DNA from: Patiria miniata
Lineage: Eukaryota > Echinodermata > Asteroidea > Valvatida > Asterinidae
NCBI RefSeq assembly: GCF_015706575.1
Contig: NW_024037059.1
Span: 30,018,129-30,082,128 of the forward strand
Direction: 5' to 3'
DNA: 64,000 nt
In this document: positions 43,631-54,235 of the stretch, piece by piece
How the letters are laid out: every line of letters begins with the position of its first letter
Position numbering within the stretch: the first letter of the stretch is position 1
Notes under the pieces: model-generated
What the model was told of the DNA's origin: nothing
What the model saw: only the letters and a program-made list of their open reading frames with translations
The model's database searches: none
Made by a program: the position numbers and the translations under genes

Positions 43631-44384
43631 ACTACACTACAAGTTTAAAGCAGTCAATATTTGTTTGATAATGCCCCACCCACAGATTCTGCTTGTTTTT
43701 GAAAGATGACTGATTAATTTAACTGAAATCTCATAAAAACGTTCTTCAATTTCAGTATGAAAGTGATTAAAAATTGAACTTTTCTAAAGTACCCCTTCAT
43801 GAAATGTTTGAACCTAACTTTGAAGCGCATGGGAACAAAAGGCGCAACATGCAAAACACATGTGCATGTTCATACACTGCTGTTGCTATGTTGGTTGCTA
43901 CATGTATAGTGCTTTGTCAGCCTTGAGTAGTCTTTTAAGTCGTTGTATTGTCTTTTTGGCTGTGTTCTGGCGAAAAATGGCTTACTACGAAAAAATCCTG
44001 GTTCACATAATTTGGTCACGATTTTTATGCCCCGCGGGGAAGCCGAAGGGGCATACAGTTTCCGCCTTGTCCTTCCGTGGATAGGTGGGAGTGGGTAGGC
44101 ATACACCGCGTTATGGGGAAGTTTTTTATTGTTAGGGAAATTAGGACCGAGTTATGGGGACTTTCTGCTGTCCCCATAGCATATTCAGTCCCCACAAATA
44201 CCTTGCACAGACGAGTGTATAAGTCCCCACAATTACGGAACAACAATGTGTGTGTGTGTGTCCGGATAAATCTTGTCAGCGCGATAACTTGAGAAATACT
44301 TTAAATATATGAACTTCAAATTTGGTTTGTGGATTGTCCTGGGCAATCCTAAGAAGCCTATTGCATGTGATGCCGGAAGGTCAA
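43631..44384. other. Cassette block broken by an unrelated repeat
   Basis: After a shortened post-MITE block, a repeat beginning TGCCCCGCGGGGAAGCCGAA starts near 44029. Inside it, 44095-44190 is an inverted piece of TRIM 3' flank (ACCGCGTTATGGGGAAGTT). No gene; GTGTGTGTG run near 44250. Confidence 0.5.
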
Positions 44385-45050
44385 GGGTCAAGGTCCAGTG
44401 GCGTAGCCAGGTATTTTTCAGTGGGGGGGGGGGGGCGCTGGGGGGGCTGGAACATTTCATGGGGGGGCGTCAAGCAGGGGCGTCAATCGCTTCTCAAAAG
44501 TGGGGGGGGGGGGACATACCTTGATCTGATGCAAGCGCGAAGCGCGAAGCCCTTACGGCGTGGGGTTTGGGGCCCGCTTAAGGGCCCCGAAAAAAATTGG
44601 ATTCTAGATGTTCTGTGGTGTGATTTGAAGCAATTTCTTACGACTTTCCTCCATGCTTAAACTAATATTTTCTTGGCGAAAGATAACTATTTGAACATCG
44701 TTTTCGAGGTTGGAGACATTGAATCAGCTATTGGTATTCTGAGCTATTGACGTGGGGTTCGATGGATTGGATTTTCGATGCTGTGTGGTGTGATCTGAGG
44801 CAATTTCTTACCACTTTAACCAATAATTATCTTAGCACAAAAGATAATAATTTAAACATAATTTTCGAGGTTTTTTCTCAGCTAAAGGCATAAGAAAATT
44901 TTGTGAACATTGTTTTTGAGGTTGGAGTCATTGAATCAGCTACCAGAATTCTGAGCTATAGGCGTGGGGTTCGGGGCCCGCCTATCTGAGGCAATTTTTG
45001 ACCACTTTAACCAATATTTTCTAAGCAAAAGATACATTGTAGTACATAAT
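44385..45050. repeat. G-rich CAGTGGCG-type block and an internal tandem repeat
   Basis: CCAGTGGCGTAGCCAGG followed by long G runs (44395-44520) resembles the start of a hAT-like G-rich element; no matching right end was found. From 44550 a unit of roughly 200 bp (GGTGTGAT, CAATTTCTTACCACTTT, TTTTCGAGGTTGGAG, GAATCAGCTA) is repeated about two and a half times. Confidence 0.55.
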
Positions 45051-45617
45051 AGGGCCCATGGCATCATGTAGATCAATGATAATTTTTTTAGAAACTCAAA
45101 ATCTCACAAAGTTTATTCATAAAGTAACTGCACAGCTTGTTGCTGTCAACTCTAGTGAACATTCAAACCAAAGTTGAATGAAATTCACATCAATTTACTG
45201 TATGTACCTATGCAATATTAATAAACCATTTATCAATCTGAAGGGTTGATCGACTGTATAATCGACCGATGACCCAATTTTGGCTTGTGTGTGCATGGTG
45301 CGCTCGCATGCAAATCGCTGCTAGCTAGCTCTTCACACAAGGTACTGCATGCTGATTGGCTTATCGTCAGTGTTTACTGAATATGCATGTGGTTAAATCA
45401 GGTCGCTGCGTGATCGCTAAATGATTATTCATTACTTCCCAAACCACTGCGCGCTGTTACTGGCTGTATGTAAATGAAGTAATGATATCATAGCTCATTA
45501 AAGTTTGTCACCTAGCCTGTTCGTACTTATTGTAATGTGTAAGGCAAATCATTTGATGCAGGTTAGCGCTGGTTCAAGTTCACCAGTAAGTTTTTCAGAG
45601 GGCCATAATCAGGCAAA
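45051..45617 (-). repeat. Atypical TRIM5 3' flank
   Basis: Only the last 75 bp or so before the stop match other TRIM 3' flanks. 45118-45330 matches the 10.5-11.3 kb repeat. The rest (45330-45540) is unassigned. Confidence 0.55.
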
Positions 45618-47537
45618 TCACATCCGCTCGAAGATCTTAACAGAGTGTCGGTCAGCGACAACTACGTCGCCAGTGGGGGTGAATGCCATTTCTAACGGAT
45701 TGAACAACCCTTGAGCTACAGTCGCTACAAGTGCACCATTTGAATCGTAACGCTGCACTTCAGTGCCTTTTTTTTTTTCATGAACAGCGACATAGATGGT
45801 CTCATCATCATCGCACAGGACACCAGTTGGCTTAGCAGCTTCCCCAGTCACTAATATCTTGACCCTGAACATCTCTTTACCTTTTAAGTTAACGCACAGC
45901 AAACTTTCGCCCTTGTAGTTTGTGAAGACTAAACAGCCAAAATTGCTTATTGTCAAGAAATGTTCAACCATATTGTTTGAGATGCTTGCAATCAATGATC
46001 CGTCCAAGTTGTGGACACTGATGACCTTTTTCCCCCTGTCAGCGACTGCTACTCTCTGACTGTCAACAGCAACAGCAGTGAGGTCACTCTTTGATAGCCC
46101 ATCGGCATCGTCACCTGAAGGTGTAAACTCGCAAACACAGTGGAGCTCAGTGTCAAAAACCTTTACTTTCTTTTTGTCCGTGACAAAAAGCAGATCATCA
46201 TGGGTCACGGCAACGCCCCAAGGAGCTTCCAACTGATGCCTACGATTGCCTTTAGCAACCGATGTTTTATACCTCCCAGTTGGGCTGAACAATGATAACC
46301 GTTTCAAATGTGTGTCACTTACTATAATGTCCCCGTTTGTGAAACATGCAACAGCCCTGGCGTAATCAAATTCCTCGTCACCTGTACCTTCTTTACCAAA
46401 CTCTTCCTTTAACTGCCATTTCTCGCTGACACAGACCTCCCCAAGCTCTGCATCATTCACAACGTCGTGACATCTGACACCGATGAACGACGGACCATGA
46501 TTCACCGGTTCACACTTGAGCTCCTTCTGGAATTCCAAGTTGTGCATCACCTTCGGCTTGAGCTCCAAAAGCTCCAACCCATCAGCTTGACTCATCAAGT
46601 CATTTACTGCCGCGATGGTCTGATCTGCGCGTTCCATCTGTTCACGGTTGTGCGTGAGCGCCTTTTCGTACTCGCTGTCTCTCTCCTGACCGATTTTGTT
46701 GACCTTGTCGGTGAGAAGCTTTGCTTTGTTTCTGATTTTAGTGATCTCTGCCTCTGCTTTTGCATCAATATCACTACGAGCCTGAGCCAGTTTCTTTTGC
46801 AATCTATTTTGTGCATGTTCGATTGACTTTTCAGTAGATTTGAAGTGCTGCCTGCTCTTCTCGAACTTCTGCAGTATGTTACCGACCTCACTGCGGAAGG
46901 ACCTGATCAGGTCATCAATCTTTAGGAAATTGTGCTCTGCCGACCGATGATCCAATGCGGCACACATTGAGCAGATTAAGGTGTCGCATGTGTCACAGAA
47001 GAAACACAGAGGATGGTCAGTGTGGATCGTACACATTCGGGTGATGGATTTGCTATGTTCTGCTGGAGGCATCTTAGATTTGTGCCAATCTCCCAATGAA
47101 ATGATTTGATGGTCTTTGGTTGACTTGAACCTCCCATGGGCTTTCCAACATTCCTGACAGAGGTTATCACTACAATCAAGACACCTCCAAGTGGCCTCCT
47201 TGCCTTCTTCACAGTCACATGTGGCGGTAGGTGCCGATGCTTCTCCTAATGCCGCCTCCTGTTGTTTGACCTCATCGACAAGAGAACTAAGAAAGAAAGA
47301 CGAAGAAAGACTCTGCAATCCTCCATCAGGAACTTGCGTCTCTCTTCTGCAGACTGGACATGTTATCTTCCCTGCCTCTGGCCTCTGTTTGCTCATCATC
47401 TCTTCCAGACACTTCAGGCAATAACTGTGCAGACAGTCTAGCATCTTGGGATCCTTGAAAAGACAGCAACAGATCGGACATTCCAGATGCCCCTGGCTGA
47501 TCTTGTCCAAGACAGTTTTGGCTGCAGCCTCCGCCAT
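45618..47537 (-). CDS. TRIM5: intact TRIM-NHL protein (RING E3 ligase type)
   Basis: Uninterrupted 639-codon intronless gene with the same layout as TRIM4: RING C20-C63 with all eight ligands, B-box1 about 107-143, B-box2 169-202, coiled coil about 205-340, NHL propeller about 366-639. Differences from TRIM4 are scattered, for example CFFCDTCDT in B-box2 (as in TRIM1), SLFSPTGRYKTSVAKGNRRH in propeller blade 1 and a shorter loop HEKKKGTEV in a late blade. The start is the shared ATG in MAEAAAKTVLDK. Its 3' flank is unlike that of the other copies, so 3'-end processing may differ. Antisense inside the rGC gene B intron. Confidence 0.93.
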   Translation of the reverse strand: MAEAAAKTVLDKISQGHLECPICCCLFKDPKMLDCLHSYCLKCLEEMMSKQRPEAGKITCPVCRRETQVPDGGLQSLSSSFFLSSLVDEVKQQEAALGEASAPTATCDCEEGKEATWRCLDCSDNLCQECWKAHGRFKSTKDHQIISLGDWHKSKMPPAEHSKSITRMCTIHTDHPLCFFCDTCDTLICSMCAALDHRSAEHNFLKIDDLIRSFRSEVGNILQKFEKSRQHFKSTEKSIEHAQNRLQKKLAQARSDIDAKAEAEITKIRNKAKLLTDKVNKIGQERDSEYEKALTHNREQMERADQTIAAVNDLMSQADGLELLELKPKVMHNLEFQKELKCEPVNHGPSFIGVRCHDVVNDAELGEVCVSEKWQLKEEFGKEGTGDEEFDYARAVACFTNGDIIVSDTHLKRLSLFSPTGRYKTSVAKGNRRHQLEAPWGVAVTHDDLLFVTDKKKVKVFDTELHCVCEFTPSGDDADGLSKSDLTAVAVDSQRVAVADRGKKVISVHNLDGSLIASISNNMVEHFLTISNFGCLVFTNYKGESLLCVNLKGKEMFRVKILVTGEAAKPTGVLCDDDETIYVAVHEKKKGTEVQRYDSNGALVATVAQGLFNPLEMAFTPTGDVVVADRHSVKIFERM

Positions 47538-47619
47538 ATTTCAGATGTGAGCTAATCAAAACAGAACAAAACACGTGTCTGAAAAAGTTCAAAATTATAA
47601 CAAACACGTGATTGCCCCA

Positions 47620-48085
47620 TAGGGCTGTGCATCGGAACCGGGTACCTGAGTACCCGACCGTTAATGTCAGGAACTGGTTCCAGATGATGGAATCGAGTTT
47701 CCGTAACCAACTTTGCAATTACTTGGTAACTTCTCAGGCAATGAAAAAGAAAATTTCGAATGTCAGTGGGAAAATTTCAAATTGAAAAACAGGATACATT
47801 GCATTTAAATCCAATTTCACATTTTATGATGCTTGCAGAAATTGCAGTTTTCACCACATAGCTAAAGAGCTTTATACACCCTATCAAGCCACATTGCCAC
47901 ACCGATGTGGTAGTATTATCATGCAGACCTTTATGAACAATCTGAACAGCAACTTCCCAGATTTGAATGTTTGGCTTGGGTTTCTTTAATGGGTACCCAG
48001 GTACCCATATTTTTTTCAAATGGGTACCCATATTTTTTCAACTAGGGTACCCGGTTACTGTACTACCCATAAGTGCACACCCCTA
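47620..48085. mobile_element. hAT-like GGTACCC element upstream of TRIM5
   Basis: The clearest copy. TAGGGCTGTGCAT ... GTGCACACCCCTA lies between TTGCCCCA (47612-47619) and TGCCCCAA (48086-48093), which share a 7-bp TGCCCCA. Confidence 0.75.
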
Positions 48086-50052
48086 TGCCCCAACCCACCT
48101 CTTTTACGGCGCAACAGCCTGGGATACGTTTGTATTTACACTGACTAGTTGACTGCATGCTAACTCATTGGGAGTTACAAATTAATAACGACCGTTTACT
48201 GTTCTTCAATACACTGATATATGACCGGTACCTTTATGCAGAAATAATAAAATGGAAGTAGGCCTTAATGTAAAAAGGACCAAAGACATAGACTTGGATT
48301 TCAGACTTTGATTACAAAAAGAGAATTTGATATTTTTTAAAAGCATCATGTTTATGACAAACATACCTACTTGCGCATCACATGCACTGAAATGCTAAAC
48401 ATTCCTTCAAATCTCATGCATAAATTTCCTGGTAGGCCCATAGGCTATATTTAACATGTTCAAAAACAAAGCGAAAGGCACAAAAAGCAAAGACCATTTA
48501 AAATCCAGCCAAAACGCCAAAACTCACCTACTTTATCTGGATCAACAGTTAGCCAAAGTTTTCCACCACAAACATGATACTTCCGCCAAATGTTAAAAAG
48601 TATGGCAAAACTACCATCAACTTGTAAGTTGTAAGCCTTAGGTTTGTACGTGTACATGTCAGGCCTACTTCCTCATGCTACGAATGGTGCAACAACAGCT
48701 CACTCCTTTACTCAACACTGGAAAAACCAGTTGCTATTTTTGTCACACAGTACTATGGTCTTTATTCAAGTTCAGTACACGCCTACATGTGAACAATGCT
48801 GTAAAAGCTATTGATTCTTGGTTACAGTTCAAACCTACCTCTGCTCACTGAAGCACAAAACGGACATTGCACAAATATCACCACTGCATGCATTGGTATA
48901 ACTCCTTTACATTTATAAGCAGACAAATAAAAAATCACAAGCAACACAGAAAACTTTGTGTGTGCACGCCTCAGCCAGAAGGTTTTTATTAAAAAAATGC
49001 CGGGTACCGAAATCTGGGCAGCCGACCCATCATGCATGCAGCACATTATTATTATTATTAATATCCACATTTTGGGCACCACAAAGGCCCAGAGCACCAA
49101 TAGCTCATCCAAGCACCATTTGACTCAGAGACCATAGCTCTTCAGTTTTTTGGGCACCCACAAAGGCCCTGCGCGTGTGGCATTTTTTGAAGTGGATAAA
49201 AGCCCCATGGTTCATTAATGATTTTTTTACTCCTGCCATTACGATTTTGTAAAGAATACTTAGGTTAGGCAAAGCACAGTGTGCAACATTATGTAGGTAC
49301 TTTAATGAGTAGTTGAATTAAAAATTGTGAGATAAAATTGACTATACAAGTTGTTTCTTCAGAGGCTGAGACAAAAGTGACTGCCCAGCAATTTTTCCTT
49401 CCCACCTAAACTTTCTACTTCTAGGATGTAAAGAACCAACCCTACTTCTCATTGGCCCATAGCCAGGCCTTGCCAAGTGTCACAGAACAAGATCTCGTAT
49501 TGGCTGGTTGCCCCTCGAAGCCTTCTCAGCAATTAGTTAAAATGTGTGGCTGTTGATTTGCTATTCTCATGTTTACAGGATCCCACTTTGGTCACAAATT
49601 TGTCTATGGGGTTTCATGTACAAAGTTCTCCATAAGAAAGTACAGTATGTAATGCATTCACAGTGAGATGTTTGCATGGAGTTATAGCCTTCATTTTGTA
49701 CAACACGTATAATATAACCACAGGAGGAGATCCATTGCAAATTTTGCTGCTTATAAATAATTTGATCATTTAGTAATAAAATTGAGTAAAACTGTTACAA
49801 TGCCTATAAATAGGCAGTGGCGCACCCAGGATTTGGCTTTTTTGGGGGGCTCACAATTTTTTTTTTTGAATCACCCCGTAAGACCCAGTAACTTTTGAAA
49901 TGAAATTGAGATCCTATGTTAGTGTTTCCTCTGAAAACACAGCGTTTAGAGCTAAAACTTCATCAGGTAGTTGTTATGCACTCATCTTTAGATTTTGAGC
50001 ACTTAATTGATGCTTCAAATGGGAAAAATGCACAAATGACTGTTGGTTTGGT
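48086..50052 (-). repeat. TRIM5 5' flank with an 870-bp unassigned insertion
   Basis: Cassette DNA with the direct repeat at 48813-48880. Between TTTACATTTATA and ACTGTTAC (about 48918-49787) lies extra DNA absent from other cassettes. It has a TTATTATTATTA run near 49047 and no inverted ends I can see. At 49816 a CAGTGGCGCACCCAGG element starts but is truncated after about 65 bp. The outer decayed TTAA-type element is also shortened (49885-50045). Confidence 0.55.
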
Positions 50053-50155
50053 AAAACTAGCCTCCTGAGATGATCTATTCAGCGTTCTAAGTTATTCCAG
50101 AGGTGACACCCAGGGAAATAGAATGCTCCATGGATCACCGAGGGAGGCTAGTTTT
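50053..50155. mobile_element. 100-bp foldback MITE, copy 6
   Basis: Same element as 832-931 with both inverted ends kept. Confidence 0.8.
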
Positions 50156-51788
50156 ACTACACTACAAGTTTAAAGCAATCAGTGTTTGTTTTATTACGCC
50201 CCACCCACAGATTCTGCTTGCTTTTGAGAGATAACTGAATAATTTACCCGAAATCTCATTAAAACATTCTTCAATTTCAATACAAAAGTAATTGAAAATT
50301 TCCTGGCACTTTTCCAAACTACCCCTTCATGAAATGTTTGAACCTAACTTTGAAGCGCATGGTAACAAAGCACGCAACACGCGAAACACATGTGCATCTG
50401 CACACACTGCTGTTGCTAGGTTGGTTGCTAAGTGCAAAGAACTTTGTCAGCCTTGAATAGTCTTTTTAGTCATTGTATTTTCTTTTGGGCATTGTGTAAA
50501 GGCAAAAAAATGGCTCATTAAGAAAAAATCCTGGTTCAAATGATTAGGTTGCGATTTACTTTTAGAAACTGGGACAACTTTTAGAAACTGGGACAAAGAA
50601 GAAAAAAGAATCAAGAAAACAAAATAAACTTCTTAAAAATTTAATTTAGTCTCATAAAAAAAAATCCACAGGCAAAACCAATTTAAATCCTTAAATAACA
50701 AATACTTCCAAAGAAATCTCAATCTGGATCAAACAACGAATTAAAAAACTCAGAAAGGAATTTGCCCGGGAGAAAAATAAACAATTGGATACAATTTTAG
50801 GAGAATATTATGAGAAAAACTAAGGTATAACAAAATGGATTGACAAGAAACAAATTTCACCTAGGGGAGAAAGGCAAATGTCATACATAACTGTTCCAGT
50901 ACCAACGATACAAACACTATTGATTCAAGCTGGGAGTTCAAACATGCAGTCTATCCACGTTAACTATGGAAGCACAAAATGGACATTGCAAAAATGTTTT
51001 GTGTGATACGGGTCGTCAGTTGTGTGATCCAAGGAATTAACAAAACATGCAAAATGTACAAAGCTTTGAATTGAATATTTACATTTAGTCTCATGCTATT
51101 GTGTTTCATATATAATGTACTTTTACAAAATGAAAATTGGCAAAATATGCTTCATTAAGATTTAAGACATTTCATATTTCCTAACATAAAAGTTATGGAC
51201 TTTTTTTATTATTATAACATTAAGTACAGTGCTGACCATGTTTTACAACATCGCAGTAGTAAATTCAATTTTGTGAATTGAATGTCGTATTTAAGAAGTT
51301 ACGGTCCCTTCAATTTTAAAATAGTTTGTCAGCAAAAACTGTTAAACGGTTCAGGAATCATTCAACCCTTTTCCTTTTTCTCCACTATTTAGCCACGATT
51401 TCTTCTACGATTTCTCTTTCCGACTTTATTACTGGAGAGTACACGATAGGCCTACTCACACATTTGTGGGGACCGAAAACGATGTGGGGACAGGAGAAAG
51501 TCCCCATAATTCGGTCCTAATTTGCCTAACAATAAAAAACTTCCCGTAACGCAATGCAGGCCTACCCAGATTAACTGATAACACACCAACACTACCAGTT
51601 AATTCAATTTCAAATGGGTTTTACAATCTGGGTAAATATTATTTCAGGAATGTACAAGATATTAATAGCCCTGGTTCAACTGCAATGTTGGTAATGCTCT
51701 GCGTGGCCATGTAAGGCAATCATTGGATGTAAGTTAGCTCCGGTTCAAGTACAGCGGTTAGTTTTTCAGAGGGCCATAATCAGGCAAA
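50156..51788 (-). repeat. A-rich cassette block and TRIM6 3' flank
   Basis: A-rich block to about 50840, then the 3' flank with the direct repeat at 50920-51000. On the - strand an AATAAA at 51425-51430 lies about 360 nt past the TRIM6 stop, matching that of TRIM3. Confidence 0.6.
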
Positions 51789-53708
51789 TCACATCCTCTC
51801 AAAGATCTTTATGGAGTGTCGGTCAGCAACAATCACGTCACCAATGGGGGTGAATGCCATTTCTACCGGATTGTACAACCCTTGAGCTACTGTTGCTACG
51901 AATGCACCATTTGAATCGTAACGCTGCACTTCAGCGCCGCCCCTTTTGCCAGAATGAACAGCGACATAGATAGTCTCATCAACATCGCACAGGACACCAG
52001 TTGGCTTAGCAGCTTTGCCATTCATGAATGTCTTGACCCTGAACATCTCTTTACCTTTAAAGTTAACGCACAGCAAACTTTGGCCCTCGTAGTTTGTGAA
52101 GACTAAACAGCCAGAATTGCTTACTGTCAAGTCATTATCAACCATATTATTTGAGATGTTTGCAATCAACGATCCGTCCAGGTTGTGGACACTGATGACC
52201 TTTCTCCCCCTGTCAGCAACTGCTACTCGTTGACTGTCAACAGCAACAGCAGTGAGGCAACTCGCTGATTGCCTATCGGCATCGTCAGCCGAAGGTGTAA
52301 ACTCGCGAACAAAGTGGAGCTCAGTGTCAAAAACCTTCACTTTCTTTTGGTCCGTGACAAAAAGCAGATCATCATGGGACATGGCAACGCCCCCAGGAGC
52401 TTTCAACTGATGTTTAACATCTCCCCGAGCAACCGATATTTCATATCTCCCAGTTGAGCTAAACAACGATAACCGTTTCAAATTTATGTCAGATACTACG
52501 ATTTCCCCCTTTCTGAAACATGCAACAGCCCTGGCGAAGTCGAATTCGTCGTCACCAGTACCTTCTTTGCCGAACTCTTCCTTTAACTGCCATTTTTCGC
52601 TGACACAGACCTCCCCAAGCTCTGCATCACTCACAACGTCTTGACATTGGACACCAATGAATGACGGACCATGATTCGCCGGTTCAAACTTGAGCTCCTT
52701 CTGGAATTCCAAGTTGTGCATCACCTTCGGCTTGAGCTCCAAAAGCTCAAAATCATTGGCTTGACTCATCAAGTCATTTACTGCCACGATGGTCTGATCT
52801 GCGCGTTCCATCTGGTCACGGTTGTGCACGAGCGCCTTTTCGTACTCACTGTCTCTCTCCTGACCGATTTCGTCGATCTTGTTGGTGAGAAGCTTTGCTT
52901 TGTTTCTGATTTTAGTGATCTCTGCCTCCGCTTTTGCATCAATATCACTACGAGCCTGTGCCAGTTTCTTTTGTAATCTTGTTCCTGCATGTTTGATTGA
53001 GGTTTCAGTAGATTTGAAGCGCTGCCTGCACTTCTCGAACTTCTGCAGTATGTTATCGACCTCACTGCGGAAGGACCTGATAGAGTCATCAATCTTTAGG
53101 AAATTGTGCTCTGCCGACCGATGATCTAATGCGGCACACATGGGGCAGATTAAGGTGTCACAGGTGTCACAGTAGAAACACAGAGTCTGGTCTGTGTGGA
53201 TTGCACACATTTGGGTGATGGGTTTGCTATGTTCTGCTGGAGGCATCTTTGATTCCTGCCAATCTCCCAACGAAATGATTTGATGGTCTTTGGTGTACTT
53301 GAACCTCCCATGGGCTTTCCAGCATTCTTGGCAGAAGTTATCACGACAATCAAGACACCTCCAAGTGGCCTCCTTGCCTTCTCCACAGTCACAAGTGGCG
53401 GTAGGTGCTGATGTTTCTCCTAATACCTCCTCCTGTTGTTTGACATCATCGACAAGAGAACTAAGAAAGAAAGATGAAGAAAGACTCTGCAATCCTCCAT
53501 CAGGAACTTGCGTCTCTCTCCTGCAGACTGGACATGTTATCTTCTTCGTGTCTGGCTTCTGTTTGCTCATCATCTCTTCCAGACACTTCAGGCAGAAGCT
53601 GTGCAGACAGTCCAGCATCTTGGGATCCTTGAAAAGACAGCAACAGATCGGACATTCCAGATGCCCCTGGCTGATCTTCCACACAGTTTTGGCTGCAGCC
53701 TCCGCCAT
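51789..53708 (-). CDS. TRIM6: intact TRIM-NHL protein (RING E3 ligase type)
   Basis: Uninterrupted 639-codon intronless gene. RING C18, C21, C33, H35, C38, C41, C58, C61 (two residues earlier than TRIM4/5 because of KTVWKIS), B-box1 about 105-141, B-box2 about 167-200, coiled coil about 203-338, NHL propeller about 364-639. It shares the N-terminal deletion, CRDNFCQEC and GDWQESKMPPAEHS with TRIM3, so these two form a subgroup. In B-box2 the variable positions (TDQTLCF, CPMCAALD) differ from the others while the zinc ligands are kept. It is the TRIM nearest to the rGC last exon, 2.5 kb away. An AATAAA candidate lies 360 nt downstream. Confidence 0.93.
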   Translation of the reverse strand: MAEAAAKTVWKISQGHLECPICCCLFKDPKMLDCLHSFCLKCLEEMMSKQKPDTKKITCPVCRRETQVPDGGLQSLSSSFFLSSLVDDVKQQEEVLGETSAPTATCDCGEGKEATWRCLDCRDNFCQECWKAHGRFKYTKDHQIISLGDWQESKMPPAEHSKPITQMCAIHTDQTLCFYCDTCDTLICPMCAALDHRSAEHNFLKIDDSIRSFRSEVDNILQKFEKCRQRFKSTETSIKHAGTRLQKKLAQARSDIDAKAEAEITKIRNKAKLLTNKIDEIGQERDSEYEKALVHNRDQMERADQTIVAVNDLMSQANDFELLELKPKVMHNLEFQKELKFEPANHGPSFIGVQCQDVVSDAELGEVCVSEKWQLKEEFGKEGTGDDEFDFARAVACFRKGEIVVSDINLKRLSLFSSTGRYEISVARGDVKHQLKAPGGVAMSHDDLLFVTDQKKVKVFDTELHFVREFTPSADDADRQSASCLTAVAVDSQRVAVADRGRKVISVHNLDGSLIANISNNMVDNDLTVSNSGCLVFTNYEGQSLLCVNFKGKEMFRVKTFMNGKAAKPTGVLCDVDETIYVAVHSGKRGGAEVQRYDSNGAFVATVAQGLYNPVEMAFTPIGDVIVADRHSIKIFERM

Positions 53709-53789
53709 ATCAAATGTGACCTAATCAAAACAGAACAAACCTGTGTGTTTGAAAATATTCAAAATTATAACAAATAGGTGATTGCCCCA

Positions 53790-54235
53790 TAGGGCTGTGC
53801 ATCAGAACCGGGTACCCGAGTACCCGACCGTTAATGTCAGGAACCGTTTCCAGATTATGGAATCGAGTACCCGTAACCAACTTTGCAAATTACTTAACTT
53901 CTCAGTCAATGAAAAAGAAATGTTTTGAATGTCAGTCGGAAAATTTCAAAATGAAAAACCGGATTCATGGAAAACAAAAAGTAATTTCATGTTTTATGAT
54001 GCTTGTGAAAGTTGCAGTTTTCACCACATAGCAAAGAGTTCAATGTATACACCCTATCTAGCCGTATTGCCACACCAATGTGGTAGTATTATCATGCGGA
54101 CCTTTATGAACAATCTGAACAGCAACTTCCTAGATTTGAATGTTTGACTTGGGTTTCTTTAACAGGTACCCGGGTACCCGTATTTTTTTCAATAGGGTAC
54201 CCGGTTCCTTTGCTGCCCGTAAGTGCACACCCCTT
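53790..54235. mobile_element. hAT-like GGTACCC element upstream of TRIM6
   Basis: TAGGGCTGTGCAT ... GTGCACACCCCTT, preceded by ATTGCCCCA and followed by TGCCCCCA. Same position as in the other cassettes. Confidence 0.7.
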
